Source of the DNA: GCA-003244245 sp963822695
Lineage (GTDB): Bacteria; Actinomycetota; Actinomycetes; Mycobacteriales; Pseudonocardiaceae
Length of the DNA: 64,000 bases
Reading direction: 5' to 3'
NCBI GenBank assembly: GCA_963822695.1
Contig: CAWGJH010000033.1
Location: forward strand, 310,001 to 374,000
Part shown: in pieces, positions 17,762 through 26,786 of the stretch
Position numbering within the stretch: position 1 is the first letter of the stretch
Layout of the letters: the number at the start of each line of letters is the position of its first letter
Notes under the pieces: generated by a model
Database searches by the model: none
The model's input: the letters and a program-made list of their open reading frames with translations, nothing else
What the model was told of the DNA's origin: nothing
Made by a program: the position numbers and the translations under genes

Positions 17762-18753
17762 TGGCGGCCACTGCCGCGCCGCAGACGATCACCCTGGCCA
17801 AGGGTCTCAACCAGGGACTGCGGTCCGCGATGGAAGCCAACTCCAAGGTCATCGTGATGGGCGAGGACGTCGGCCGGCTCGGCGGTGTCTTCCGGATCAC
17901 CGATGGCCTGCAGAAGGACTTCGGCGAGCAGCGGGTGTTCGATACTCCGCTGGGTGAGTCCGGGATCATCGGCACCGCTGTCGGGCTCGCGGTTCGGGGC
18001 TACCGCCCGGTGTGTGAGATCCAGTTCGATGGGTTTGTCTTCCCGGGCTTCGACCAGATCGTCTCTCAGCTCGCCAAGCTGCACTACCGCTCGCAGGGCA
18101 AGCTGCGGATGCCGGTGGTGGTACGCATCCCGCACGGCGGCGGTATCGGCGCCGTCGAGCACCATTCGGAGTCCCCAGAGTCCTATTTCGCGCACACCCC
18201 GGGACTCAAGGTCGTCGCCTGCGCCAACCCGGTCGATGCCTATTGGATGATCCAGCAGGCGATCAACTGCGACGACCCGGTGATCTTCTTTGAGCCCAAG
18301 CGGCGGTACTGGGACAAGGCGCCGCTGGACCTCGCGATGGCGCCCCCACCGCTGTTCAGCTCGCGGGTGCTGCGCGCCGGTACGACCGCGACGGTGGTGA
18401 CCTACGGGCCAATGGTACGCACTGCGCTGGACGCCGCGATCGTCGCCGAGCGGGACGGCCAGACGCTGGAGGTGATCGACCTGCGCACCTTGTCGCCGCT
18501 GGACCTGGCGCCGGTGTTCGACTCGGTGCGCCACACCGGGCGGTTGATCTGCGTGTCCGAGGCGCCCGGCGAGGTCTCACTGACCGCCGAAGTGGCCGCC
18601 CGGGTGTCCCAGGAATGCTTCTACTCGTTGGAGGCTCCAGTGCTGCGGGTGACCGGGTTCGACACCCCGTACCCGCCCGCGAAGTGCGAGGAGGACTACG
18701 TGCCCGACCTGGACCGGGTGCTCGACGCCGTCGACCGCGTGCTGGCGTACTGA
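17761..18753 (+). CDS. bkdB: 2-oxoacid dehydrogenase E1 beta subunit
   Basis: A 330-residue transketolase-fold subunit starting at an ATG that shares one base with the E1 alpha stop (TGATG). Family segments are clear: VIVMGEDVGRLGGVFRIT near 29-46, FDTPLGESGIIGTAVG near 59-74, EIQFDGFVFPGFDQI near 84-98 and IPHGGGIGAVEHHSES near 119-134. It forms the heterotetrameric E1 active site with the alpha subunit, completing the thiamine diphosphate pocket. Five bases separate its stop from the E2 start. Confidence 0.92.
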   Translation: MAATAAPQTITLAKGLNQGLRSAMEANSKVIVMGEDVGRLGGVFRITDGLQKDFGEQRVFDTPLGESGIIGTAVGLAVRGYRPVCEIQFDGFVFPGFDQIVSQLAKLHYRSQGKLRMPVVVRIPHGGGIGAVEHHSESPESYFAHTPGLKVVACANPVDAYWMIQQAINCDDPVIFFEPKRRYWDKAPLDLAMAPPPLFSSRVLRAGTTATVVTYGPMVRTALDAAIVAERDGQTLEVIDLRTLSPLDLAPVFDSVRHTGRLICVSEAPGEVSLTAEVAARVSQECFYSLEAPVLRVTGFDTPYPPAKCEEDYVPDLDRVLDAVDRVLAY

Positions 18754-18758
18754 CCACG

Positions 18759-20063
18759 ATGGCCCGTATCTTCGCGCTGCCCGATGTCGGGGAAGGACTC
18801 ACTGAGGCGGAGATCCTCAGCTGGCACGTCGCGCCCGGGGACATCGTCACGCTCAATCAGATCATCGTCGAGATCGAGACGGCCAAAGCGGCCGTCGAGC
18901 TGCCCAGCCCTTACGCCGGAGTGGTCCGCGAGCTGTTCGCCGAACCTGGCGCCACCGTGGCGGTGGGAACCCCGCTGATCGCGATCGATACCAGCCCCAG
19001 CGACGCCGCAGCGGCCGCGTCGGAGCCCGCCCCGGCAGGCACAATCGGCGAGGAGGGGCCCAGCGGGCGGATCACAACCCTGGTCGGTTACGGCCCGCGG
19101 GCCGCGACCGTGACCCGCCGGCCGCGCACGGCTGAGTCGGCTCCAGCTGCAGCCGCTACCGCCCTGGGATCAGCTCCGCTGGCGAAGCCGCCGGTGCGCA
19201 AGCTGGCCAAGGAACTGGGGATCGACCTGCGGGCAGTGCTCGGCTCCGGAACCGGCGGGGTGATCACCCGGGAGGACGTCCAGCGCGCCGCCAATCCAGC
19301 CGGCAATGGCGCTACCGGCTCCAACGCTGGGTCCATCGCTGGGTCCATCGCTGGGTCCGACGCTGGGCGGCAGCGTCGGGAGCCGGTCCGCGGGGTGCGC
19401 AAGGCCACCGCGGCAGCGGTGGTGTCCTCGGCATTCACCGCACCGCACGTCACGATGTTCCTTACCGTCGACGTCACGCCCATGATGGAACTGCGGGCCC
19501 AGCTCACCGGGCAACCGCAGTTCCGAGGCGTGAAGCTGACCCCGCTGGCGTTCGCCGCTCGGGCGGTGTGCCTAGCGGTACCGCGGACCTCGGAGGTCAA
19601 CGCCAGCTGGGATGAGGCGACCGGCGAGATCGTCTACTTCGACTACGTGCATCTCGGGATCGCCGCCGCCACCCCGCGCGGGCTGATCGTGCCCAAGATC
19701 CGCAACGCGGACCGGATGTCGCTGCGCGAGCTTGCCATTGCGCTGGACACGCTGGCGAGCGCGGCGCGGGAAGGACGCACTGCCCCGGGTGACATGCTCG
19801 GCGGGACGATCACCATCACCAACATCGGGGTTTTCGGGATCGACACCGGCACCCCGATCCTCAACCCCGGCGAGTCGGCGATCCTCGCCCTCGGCGCGAT
19901 TCGGGACATGCCGTGGGTGGTGGACGGTGCCGTGGTGGCGCGCAAGGTCTGCCAGCTCGCGCTGTCCGTCGACCACCGGGTAGTGGACGGACAGCAGGGC
20001 TCGCAATTCCTCGCCGACATCGGCGCCCTCCTCAACAACCCCGCACTGGCCATCACCTACTGA
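18759..20063 (+). CDS. bkdC: Dihydrolipoyl acyltransferase E2
   Basis: A 434-residue E2 with one lipoyl domain (Lys43 in IETAKAAVEL), an Ala/Pro-rich linker, a peripheral-subunit-binding domain (VRKLAKELGIDLRAV, near 145-165), a second linker made of 12-nt repeats, and the acyltransferase core ending in the catalytic DHRVVDG (near 405-411). It moves the acyl group from lipoate to CoA and forms the core of the complex. ATG 18759 begins the lipoyl domain. No E3 gene follows, so lipoamide dehydrogenase must be encoded elsewhere. Confidence 0.93.
   Translation: MARIFALPDVGEGLTEAEILSWHVAPGDIVTLNQIIVEIETAKAAVELPSPYAGVVRELFAEPGATVAVGTPLIAIDTSPSDAAAAASEPAPAGTIGEEGPSGRITTLVGYGPRAATVTRRPRTAESAPAAAATALGSAPLAKPPVRKLAKELGIDLRAVLGSGTGGVITREDVQRAANPAGNGATGSNAGSIAGSIAGSDAGRQRREPVRGVRKATAAAVVSSAFTAPHVTMFLTVDVTPMMELRAQLTGQPQFRGVKLTPLAFAARAVCLAVPRTSEVNASWDEATGEIVYFDYVHLGIAAATPRGLIVPKIRNADRMSLRELAIALDTLASAAREGRTAPGDMLGGTITITNIGVFGIDTGTPILNPGESAILALGAIRDMPWVVDGAVVARKVCQLALSVDHRVVDGQQGSQFLADIGALLNNPALAITY
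19326..19367 (+). repeat. 12-nt in-frame tandem repeat in the E2 linker
   Basis: GCTGGGTCCATC occurs twice and a third copy ends GAC instead of ATC, followed by a partial fourth (GCTGGG). It encodes AGSI-AGSI-AGSD between the subunit-binding domain and the catalytic core, where length variation is tolerated. Confidence 0.85.
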
Positions 20064-20107
20064 CTGGCTTAACCCGCATTTAGCGGGCGGAATGCGGGTT
20101 AAGCCAG
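20064..20107. terminator. Strong bidirectional hairpin between convergent genes
   Basis: Perfect 17-bp arms, CTGGCTTAACCCGCATT (20064-20080) and its complement (20091-20107), enclose a 10-nt loop. The hairpin starts directly after the E2 stop codon and its left arm contains the first base of the convergent Nudix-NYN stop codon, so it can end both transcripts. Confidence 0.85.
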
Positions 20108-20946
20108 GAGCGCAGCGCGGAGGGGGAGATGGGGTGGGCGTCGGGGGGTAGGCGGGCGCGTAGGCCTCGGTCCGCAGTGACGACCAGCCACTCACCGCCA
20201 CGGCAGACGATGTCGACGATGGTGTCGTCGCCGGAGCCCGGAGCGCGGACTACCTCGACACCGGCCGTGTCGGGTGCCCGCGAAGCTATTCCCTCCAGCA
20301 CGACCACCAGGCGGGCCGCCCATCCAAAGCCGCCTTGCGGGCGCGCGAGCACTCCGGGCCCCGCTGCACCGACCTCACGCAGCAGGCGCTCGGCGGCACC
20401 GGCCCGATCCCGCCACCAGCCGTCGGGGCGGGAGCCGACGACGTTGGCCGCATCCACCACCAGCCCGATCGTGGCCACCTGGAGGGCGGGCCAACCGGCG
20501 GCGAACTCCGGATGCAACTCCAGTGCGGGGACCTCGGGTTCAGGGACCCAGGCCAGCTCGGCACTCTCGTGGTTGTGGCGCACCGGCAGCGGCTCGGTGG
20601 CGTCGGCGACCACGGTCGTGAACGACCAGGCGTCACCGCAGGGATATTCCACCACCTCGCCGCGGACTCGGACCCGGCCTGGATCCACAGCGGCCTCCTC
20701 GGCCGCCTCGCGCAGTGCGGTCTGTACCGGCGTCTCGTCGCTGTCCCGGGCCCCGGCTGGCATCCCCCAGAGATCCCCCTGGTGGGTCCACGCCGCGCGG
20801 TGCTGCATCAGCACCAGCGGCCTGCGCTGGGCATCCGGGGCACGCAGGAGCAGCCCAGCCGCACCGAAACGTCCCCACCGATCATGCCCATCGCGGCACT
20901 GCGCCCAGCCGTCGCCGTCGCCGCGTTCCCTCACCTCGTGCACCAC
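20080..20946 (-). CDS. Nudix hydrolase fused to a NYN/PIN-like domain
   Basis: A 288-residue two-domain protein. The Nudix box runs from GARDSDE near 65 to REAAEEAAV near 87; it fits GX5EX7REUXEEXGU except that Ala stands where the box has its last Gly. The C-terminal half begins with GLVVDAANVVGSRPDGWW near 160-178, the start of a NYN (PIN-fold) nuclease domain, and ends with TADRGLRARLP, which carries a further acidic residue of that fold. A role in hydrolysing a nucleoside diphosphate derivative or in RNA metabolism is likely. It is convergent with the E2 gene. Confidence 0.85.
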   Translation of the reverse strand: MVHEVRERGDGDGWAQCRDGHDRWGRFGAAGLLLRAPDAQRRPLVLMQHRAAWTHQGDLWGMPAGARDSDETPVQTALREAAEEAAVDPGRVRVRGEVVEYPCGDAWSFTTVVADATEPLPVRHNHESAELAWVPEPEVPALELHPEFAAGWPALQVATIGLVVDAANVVGSRPDGWWRDRAGAAERLLREVGAAGPGVLARPQGGFGWAARLVVVLEGIASRAPDTAGVEVVRAPGSGDDTIVDIVCRGGEWLVVTADRGLRARLPPDAHPISPSALRSWLNPHSAR

Positions 20947-21136
20947 CCGTCCACGCTGCCGATCGTATGGTGAGCGGACGTAACGACCGACCGCGCGTTG
21001 ACGACAACATAGCTGAGGGTGATCGAGTCCAGCTGCACACGGGGGTGATACGCCTCAGCAACAAGGGGGTGGAAGCAACCCAGCGAGGGGACGCTGGTCC
21101 AGCTTTGAGATTACCCAGCTCTGAGATTACTGGGGG

Positions 21137-22456
21137 GTGAGTGATGTGAGAGGACTCGGGTGGTGGCCCGGGCTCGGCATGATGGCAACGGGGACCCGGA
21201 ACGCTACGGCAGGCCCATTGTCACAGGATCAAGTATCACAGGATCGAGCCGGCATGTGGACGACCCTCGACGTCAGTCCCGGCGGGGACGTCAACGTGGT
21301 GGTGCGCGAAGATCCTGGTGCCGAGGCGCTGCGGGCGTGGGATCTGCTGGTGGATCGCACACCGGGCACAGACGTCACCCAGCTCTCGGTCTGGGCGGGG
21401 TTACGCGGCCGGGTCGGCTTCACTCCGCTCTATCTGCTTGCCTACCGTGCCGGCGAGCTGGTCGGCGGGGCGCAGATCTTGACCCGGCGGGTGCCCGTGC
21501 TGGGCCTGGTGGGTTACCTCCCTTACGGCCCACTCGTGAGCCCCGACGCCCCGGCGCCCGATGACATCCGTCACGCCCTGGTCGATGCCCTTGTGACGCT
21601 GGGCCAGCGGCGGCTGCGGATCCTGTTCATCCAACCGCCCGAAGGCGCCCAGGACACCAGTGATGAGCTGCTCCGCCGCGGATTCCGACCGTCGTCGGCG
21701 GGTATCGCGCCGCAGGGCTCAATCCGGATTGACTTGACGGCTGATCTGGCGAAGATCCGCGGCAGGTTCGGGAAACGGCTCAAGTCCTGGACCAACCGTT
21801 GGGAATCACGCGGTGTCACGGTCAGGGTCGGGACCGAGCGGGACGTTCCGTTGCTCGCCGAGCTGATGACCAGTTCGGCGCAACACCAGGGCTACACCCC
21901 ATTGCCGCTGGACTACATGACGGCGCTGTACCGGGAGCTGGCCGCCACCAACCATGCAGTGCTGTACGTCGGCGAAGTGGACGGTGAGCCGGTCGCTGCC
22001 GATCTGATGACCGGGTGTGGCGACATGGTCCGCGGCCGGCTGTCCGGGTTCGACCGCACCGGCGAGGCGATGCGGCTCAGCGTGCCGGCGGCCATCCGGT
22101 GGGAGATGATCAAGTGGGCCAAGGGGCAGGGGTACCGCTGGTTCGACTTCGGCGGGCTGCGTCCGGAGACCCTGGCGGCACTGCTGGACGGTTCCCACCA
22201 CAGCGCTGACACCGTGCCGACCGCCGACCAGCCCAAGGTTACCTTCGGGGGCACCGCGTTCCGTTATCCCACACCGGTCGAGATGATCAGGCCGGCGGCG
22301 CTGCGGACCGCCTACGACCTCGCGTGGCGCTTCGCAAGCGGCCGCCGGGCGTTCGCCAAGGCGCAAAGTCTGCTCCGGGGATCCCGATGGCGGGCCCCAA
22401 ACCTGGTGACGACGGGTCGCACGGGCCCCGGGGTGTCCGTCCAGCCAACCGAGTAG
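21137..22456 (+). CDS. FemAB/GNAT-like aminoacyl or acyl transferase
   Basis: Up to 439 residues. The core from about residue 60 has the double-GNAT layout of FemAB/FmhB-like proteins, with FGKRLKSWTNRWESRGVTV near 215, YVGEVDGEPVAADLMTG near 280 and GYRWFDFGGLRP near 335, which end in the WFDFGG motif typical of peptidoglycan-bridge or lipid II-type aminoacyl transferases. The start is unsure: GTG 21137, GTG 21146 and ATG 21254 are all in frame, and the first 40 residues look unlike the family. Substrate (peptidoglycan bridge, or another amine) cannot be told from sequence. Confidence 0.75.
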   Translation: MSDVRGLGWWPGLGMMATGTRNATAGPLSQDQVSQDRAGMWTTLDVSPGGDVNVVVREDPGAEALRAWDLLVDRTPGTDVTQLSVWAGLRGRVGFTPLYLLAYRAGELVGGAQILTRRVPVLGLVGYLPYGPLVSPDAPAPDDIRHALVDALVTLGQRRLRILFIQPPEGAQDTSDELLRRGFRPSSAGIAPQGSIRIDLTADLAKIRGRFGKRLKSWTNRWESRGVTVRVGTERDVPLLAELMTSSAQHQGYTPLPLDYMTALYRELAATNHAVLYVGEVDGEPVAADLMTGCGDMVRGRLSGFDRTGEAMRLSVPAAIRWEMIKWAKGQGYRWFDFGGLRPETLAALLDGSHHSADTVPTADQPKVTFGGTAFRYPTPVEMIRPAALRTAYDLAWRFASGRRAFAKAQSLLRGSRWRAPNLVTTGRTGPGVSVQPTE

Positions 22457-22516
22457 TCACCGCAGAACCGGTACGAGTCCATTCGCTCGCCGTCAGTCAG
22501 GGAGGCGGAAGAGGGT

Positions 22517-23758
22517 ATGAAAATCGTGTGTGTCGGCGGGGGGCCTGCGGGTCTGTACTTCGCCATTTCCGCGAAATTACGCAATCGAGATCACGATATC
22601 ACCGTTATCGAACGTAACCCGGCCGGGGTGACGTACGGCTGGGGCGTCACGTTTTCTCACCCGCTCCTTGACAGCCTCTACCGCAACGATCCAGAGAGCG
22701 CGCGGCAGATATTCGACAGTCCCGCGTCCTGGGGCAACCAGGAAGTACACGTCGGGGACACGCAGCGGGCTCACCTCGGCGGGTATGGGTTCGCCATCGG
22801 CCGCAAGCATCTTCTCGACATCCTGGTGAAGCGAGCGACGGATCTCGGCGTCGATATCCAGTTCCAACGCGAGGTCAAGGACCTGTCCGAGTTCGCCGAC
22901 GCCGACTTGATCGTCGCCTGTGACGGCGCGAACAGCCAGGTGCGCCGACTCCATAATGAGCACTTCCAGACCGATGCGCACGCGGGGCGGAACAAGTATA
23001 TCTGGCTTGGCACGAATCGGGTCTTCGACTCCTTCATGTTCGCATTTGAAGAGACCGCAGCCGGCTGGATCTGGTTCTACTCGTACCCCTTCAACGCCGA
23101 CACGACCACCTTCATCGTCGAGTGCTCGCCAGAGACCTGGAAGGGACTCGGCTTTGATAAGCTAGAGCCCGATGCAAGCCTCACGCTGTTGGAAGAAATC
23201 TTCGCACACCATCTCGACGGCCACCCGCTCATGAACTCGATGCGTGACCTCGGCAAGATTCCATGGCTCAACTTCACCCGCATCACCAACACCTCCTGGC
23301 ATCACGACAACATCGTCCTCATGGGCGACGCGGCGCACACCACGCACTTCTCGATCGGGTCGGGCACCACGCTTGCGATGCAGGATGCGATCGGGCTAGC
23401 CGAGAGTCTGGACGCCCACGATGACCTCCAGGTGGCCTTCAAGAGTTACGAGGAGAAGCGACGCGCGGAGATAATGGATTTGCAGAGCGCGGCGATGAGC
23501 AGCACCGAGTGGTTCGAGAACGTTCCGAGCTACATCGATCAGCCGATCACCCAGTTCGCCTATTCGCTATGGAAGCGCCGCGGCCGTTACCCGCAGTGGC
23601 GCTACCACCTCCACCTGGCCACTCAGATTACAACACTGCGGAGATTGCGGAGAGCTGTCAGCGCATTGCGTAACGAGCTCCGGGCCCGTCAACGGATGAA
23701 ACTGGCCGACATTCCGGTATCGGGACACCATAACGTGGAGGTCTCTGCGACTACCTGA
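22517..23758 (+). CDS. FAD-dependent monooxygenase, salicylyl/anthraniloyl-CoA type
   Basis: A 413-residue class A flavoprotein hydroxylase. The dinucleotide-binding motif VCVGGGPAGLYFAI is at 4-17, VACDGANSQVR near 134 is the second NAD(P)H/FAD motif, and GDAAHTTHFSIGSGT near 270-284 is the third. The YGWGVTFSHPLLDSL segment and overall pattern resemble salicylyl-CoA 5-hydroxylase and the N-terminal half of 2-aminobenzoyl-CoA monooxygenase, so an aromatic acyl-CoA is the likely substrate. ATG follows GAGGGT. The neighbouring convergent acyl-CoA dehydrogenase, overlapping by 8 bases, would fit a CoA-thioester pathway. Confidence 0.85.
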   Translation: MKIVCVGGGPAGLYFAISAKLRNRDHDITVIERNPAGVTYGWGVTFSHPLLDSLYRNDPESARQIFDSPASWGNQEVHVGDTQRAHLGGYGFAIGRKHLLDILVKRATDLGVDIQFQREVKDLSEFADADLIVACDGANSQVRRLHNEHFQTDAHAGRNKYIWLGTNRVFDSFMFAFEETAAGWIWFYSYPFNADTTTFIVECSPETWKGLGFDKLEPDASLTLLEEIFAHHLDGHPLMNSMRDLGKIPWLNFTRITNTSWHHDNIVLMGDAAHTTHFSIGSGTTLAMQDAIGLAESLDAHDDLQVAFKSYEEKRRAEIMDLQSAAMSSTEWFENVPSYIDQPITQFAYSLWKRRGRYPQWRYHLHLATQITTLRRLRRAVSALRNELRARQRMKLADIPVSGHHNVEVSATT

Positions 23759-24959
23759 TCGGCAGGCCCGAGATGGCGCGGGCGATGACGAGCTGCTGGA
23801 TCTGCTCAGTGCCCTCGAAGATGCCATAAATCTTCGCGTCGCGGTGCATCCGCTCCACTGGGTATTCCCGGCTGTAGCCGGCACCGCCGAGGATCTGCAT
23901 GGCCCGCTCAGTGGTCCACACCGCAACCCGGCCGGCCTTGAGTTTGGACATCGATCCTTCGCCTGCGGTGAATTTTTCGCCGGTCTTGCCCATCCACGCT
24001 GCCCGCCATACCAGCAGGCGGGCAGCGTCGATCTCGGTCTTCATATCTGCCAGGGTGAACGCGATCGACTGGTTCTCGATGATCGGCCGCCCGAAGGCCA
24101 CCCGCTGCTTGGCGTAATCCAGCGCGTACTCATACGCCGCGCGGGCAATGCCGATGGCCTGGGCGGCCACGGTCGGCCGGGACAGCTCGAAGGTCCGCAG
24201 GGCGGCCTGCCCGCCCCTGCCGCGCTGCTCGCGGGCTCGGATCAGCCGCTCGACCAGGCGTTCCGGGCCGCCGAGCAGGTTCGCTCCGGGAATGCGCACG
24301 TCGTCGAGAAAGACGTCCGCGGTGTTGGAAGCCCGCAGCCCATGCTTGCGGTGCGGGCTGCCGGCCTGCAACCCGCGGGTACCGGCCGGGATCACGAACG
24401 CGGCCTGCCCGCGAGATCCCAGCGAGGCGTCCACCACCGCTTGCACGACATAGACGGCGGCGATGCCGCCGTTGGTCGCCCACGCCTGCTGGCCGGTGAG
24501 CATCCACTCGTCGCTGGCCTCGTGGTAGACCGCGCGGGTGTACATCGCCGAGACATCCGAGCCGGCGTACGGTTCCGACGAGCAGAACGCCGCCACCCGG
24601 GGTTCGTCGACGTCCCCGTAACACTGCGGCATCCACTCCGTGACCTGGTCAGCGGTGCCAGCGGCGAAGATCCCCGCGACGGCCAGGGTAGTGCCGAAGA
24701 TCGCCATGCCGATCCCACCGTCGCCCCAGAACAGCTCCTCGTGGGCGATCGGCAGGGACAGCCCGGTCGGGTCAGCCCAGAAGCCGGCCAGCGGCTCAGA
24801 TCCGTAGAGCCCGATTTTGGCGGCCTCCTGGAGGATCGGCCAGGGGGTCTTCTCGCGCTCGTCCCACTCGGCCGCGGCCGGACGGATGACGTCGGTGGCG
24901 AAGCCGTGCACCCAGTCCCGCAGGTCGCGGTGTCCCTCGCTCAGTTCCAGGGAGAACAT
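23751..24959 (-). CDS. Acyl-CoA dehydrogenase
   Basis: A 402-residue FAD enzyme. SSEPYAGSDVSAMYTRA near 132 is the flavin/substrate loop, AFGRPIIENQSIAFTLADM near 290 and MQILGGAGYSREYPVERM near 350 are family signatures, and the C-terminal FEGTEQIQQ holds the usual catalytic-base position. It introduces an alpha-beta double bond into an acyl-CoA. ATG 24959 (MFSLELSEGH) is chosen as start; it lies 4 bases after the stop of a 21-codon reading frame with a strong ribosome binding site, so translation is probably coupled. A TetR gene diverges upstream. Confidence 0.9.
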   Translation of the reverse strand: MFSLELSEGHRDLRDWVHGFATDVIRPAAAEWDEREKTPWPILQEAAKIGLYGSEPLAGFWADPTGLSLPIAHEELFWGDGGIGMAIFGTTLAVAGIFAAGTADQVTEWMPQCYGDVDEPRVAAFCSSEPYAGSDVSAMYTRAVYHEASDEWMLTGQQAWATNGGIAAVYVVQAVVDASLGSRGQAAFVIPAGTRGLQAGSPHRKHGLRASNTADVFLDDVRIPGANLLGGPERLVERLIRAREQRGRGGQAALRTFELSRPTVAAQAIGIARAAYEYALDYAKQRVAFGRPIIENQSIAFTLADMKTEIDAARLLVWRAAWMGKTGEKFTAGEGSMSKLKAGRVAVWTTERAMQILGGAGYSREYPVERMHRDAKIYGIFEGTEQIQQLVIARAISGLPIR

Positions 24960-24963
24960 CCGC

Positions 24964-25029
24964 TCACGCCGCCGGCCTGTCGACAATCACGGGCGGTGTC
25001 CTCGGATCGATGTTGTTGGCGTCCATCAT
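24964..25029 (-). CDS. Possible 21-residue leader peptide upstream of the acyl-CoA dehydrogenase
   Basis: From ATGATG behind GGGAGGGG the minus strand encodes MMDANNIDPRTPPVIVDRPA plus one Ala and TGA; four bases later comes the dehydrogenase ATG, which has no good ribosome binding site of its own. The arrangement suggests a translated small frame that delivers ribosomes to the main gene. It could instead be the decayed N-terminus of another gene. No known peptide matches. Confidence 0.45.
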   Translation of the reverse strand: MMDANNIDPRTPPVIVDRPAA

Positions 25030-25044
25030 GACCCCTCCCATATC

Positions 25045-25056
25045 TACTCGTGAGTA
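25045..25056. promoter_or_regulatory. Putative TetR-family operator
   Basis: TACTC-GT-GAGTA, a 5-bp inverted repeat, lies in the 58-base gap between the leader frame and the divergent TetR gene. TAAGTAGACT a few bases to the right may extend it. Placement between regulator and target is typical for autoregulation by a TetR protein. Confidence 0.45.
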
Positions 25057-25087
25057 AGTTTACGATCGGGTAAGTAGACTCGCAACA

Positions 25088-25699
25088 ATGAGCCCGGTCC
25101 CGCCGCCGCCCCGTCGGCGGCTGCCCCGGCAGGTGCGCGAGCGGCAGATGCTGGACGCGGCCGTCGCGGTGTTCTCCCGGCGCGGCTTCCACCTGGCCTC
25201 GATGGACGACATCGCCGAGGTCGCCGGGGTCTCCAAGCCGATGATCTACGCCTACCTCGGCTCCAAGGACGACCTGTTCATCGCGTGCATCCGCCGGGAG
25301 GGGCAGCGGCTGATGGAGCTGATCGCCGCCGCGGTGCCCGCCGGGCTCACCCCAGACGCGCGGCTGTATCGCGGCCTGCTGGCCTTCTTCGAGTTCGTCA
25401 CCGAATACCGTGACGGCTGGATCGTGCTCTACCGCCAAGCCCGGGTGCACGGCTCGTTCGCCGGGGAGATCGCCGCCGCGCGCGAGCGGATTATCGTCAT
25501 GGTCGCTGCCCTGCTGGCCCGGTCATCGGGTGACGATACGCATGCCAGGACCATGGCCATCGCGTACGCGCTGGTCGGGGCCGCCGAGGCGCTGTCCGAC
25601 TGGGCACTTGAGCACCCCGAGGAGACGCCAGACGCCCTGACCAACCGGCTGATGGACGTCGTCTGGACCGGCCTCAAGCACCGGGAGGGATCGTCATGA
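25088..25699 (+). CDS. TetR-family transcriptional regulator
   Basis: A 203-residue repressor-type protein. The HTH is near residues 20-66: MLDAAVAVFSRRGFHLASMD, IAEVAGVSKPMIYAYLGSKDD and LF. The remainder is the helical ligand-binding and dimerisation domain. It is divergent from the acyl-CoA dehydrogenase and probably controls it in response to an acyl-CoA or related ligand (inference from placement). The palindrome at 25045-25056 is a candidate site. A glycan operon starts 25 bases downstream on the same strand. Confidence 0.9.
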   Translation: MSPVPPPPRRRLPRQVRERQMLDAAVAVFSRRGFHLASMDDIAEVAGVSKPMIYAYLGSKDDLFIACIRREGQRLMELIAAAVPAGLTPDARLYRGLLAFFEFVTEYRDGWIVLYRQARVHGSFAGEIAAARERIIVMVAALLARSSGDDTHARTMAIAYALVGAAEALSDWALEHPEETPDALTNRLMDVVWTGLKHREGSS

Positions 25700-25724
25700 C
25701 CCGCGCGGCTGCGCAGCGCGTGAC

Positions 25725-26777
25725 ATGACCGCGGTGGCCGTGTTGTCATTCCGGCTCGGTGTGGCGGACGGGGTGTCGGTCGCGGCGGCACAGTGGGTCA
25801 CGGCGCTGCGCCGGATGGGCTACCGGGTGCGCACCGTCGCAGGAGCCGGCGCGGCGGATCGCCTGGTGCCTGGGCTCGCCTTCGACACCCGCCGCCCGGC
25901 ACGCTCACGCGAGCTGGTGGCGGCGCTGCGCGGCATCGATCTCGTCGTGGTGGAGAACGTCTGCTCGTTGCCGATGAACCCACCAGTAACCGAGGCACTC
26001 GCGCAGGCACTGCGCGGACGCCGGGCGGTACTGCGCCACCACGACCTGCCCTGGGAACGGGAGCGCTATGCCCACCTGCGCGGCTGGCCACCGGATGACC
26101 CCAGCTGGCGGCATGTCGCGATCAGCCAGCACAGCGCCGCGGAGCTGGCCCGGCGCGGCATCGACGCGACTGCCGTCTACCACGGCTACGCCCGCATCCC
26201 GCGCCGCGGCAACCGGGCCGCCGGGCGGGCCGCGCTGGGCGTCATGCCGCACCAGCGGCTGCTGTTGCAGCCCACCCGGGCAATCCCGCGCAAGAACGTC
26301 GCCGCCGGGATCGCGCTGGCCCAGGCCATCGACGCGGTCTACTGGCTGACCGGGGCCGCCGAGGAGGGATACGGTCCGCAACTGGCCGAGCTGCTCGCCC
26401 GGGCGAGCTGCCCCGTTCGCCGCGGGCTGCCCCGCGGTCTGCGGATGGCCGACGCCTACGCCGCCGCGGACGCGGTGGTGCTGCCCTCGACGTGGGAGGG
26501 CTTCGGCATGCCACTGATCGAGTCCGCACTGGCCAGGCGACCGCTCGCGGTGAGCGACTACCCGGTGGCACGGGAGGTGGCCCGGCTGGGCTTCACCTGG
26601 TTCCCCGTCGAGGATCCGGCCCCGCTCGCCGCCTGGTTGGCCGCTCCCAACCCAGCGCCGCTGGCCCGCAACCGTGCCCTGGCCCGGCACCACTTCGGTC
26701 CAGACGCACTGGCCACGCGGCTGTCCGACACGCTGGTCCGGGCGGGGCTCACACTGAAGTGCCCGCCCGATCGCTAG
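25725..26777 (+). CDS. GT4-like glycosyltransferase
   Basis: A 350-residue GT-B fold enzyme. The N-terminal domain starts VAVLSFRLGVADGVSVAAAQ, with the Gly-rich acceptor loop, and the C-terminal donor domain contains RAIPRKNVAAGI near 190 and PSTWEGFGMPLIESALARR near 258, the EX7E nucleotide-sugar motif of family GT4. It retains the anomeric configuration of a sugar nucleotide. It is followed after 9 bases by an acyltransferase gene. Probable role: building a short surface or cell-wall glycan. Confidence 0.85.
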   Translation: MTAVAVLSFRLGVADGVSVAAAQWVTALRRMGYRVRTVAGAGAADRLVPGLAFDTRRPARSRELVAALRGIDLVVVENVCSLPMNPPVTEALAQALRGRRAVLRHHDLPWERERYAHLRGWPPDDPSWRHVAISQHSAAELARRGIDATAVYHGYARIPRRGNRAAGRAALGVMPHQRLLLQPTRAIPRKNVAAGIALAQAIDAVYWLTGAAEEGYGPQLAELLARASCPVRRGLPRGLRMADAYAAADAVVLPSTWEGFGMPLIESALARRPLAVSDYPVAREVARLGFTWFPVEDPAPLAAWLAAPNPAPLARNRALARHHFGPDALATRLSDTLVRAGLTLKCPPDR

Positions 26778-26786
26778 GGTTCGCTG

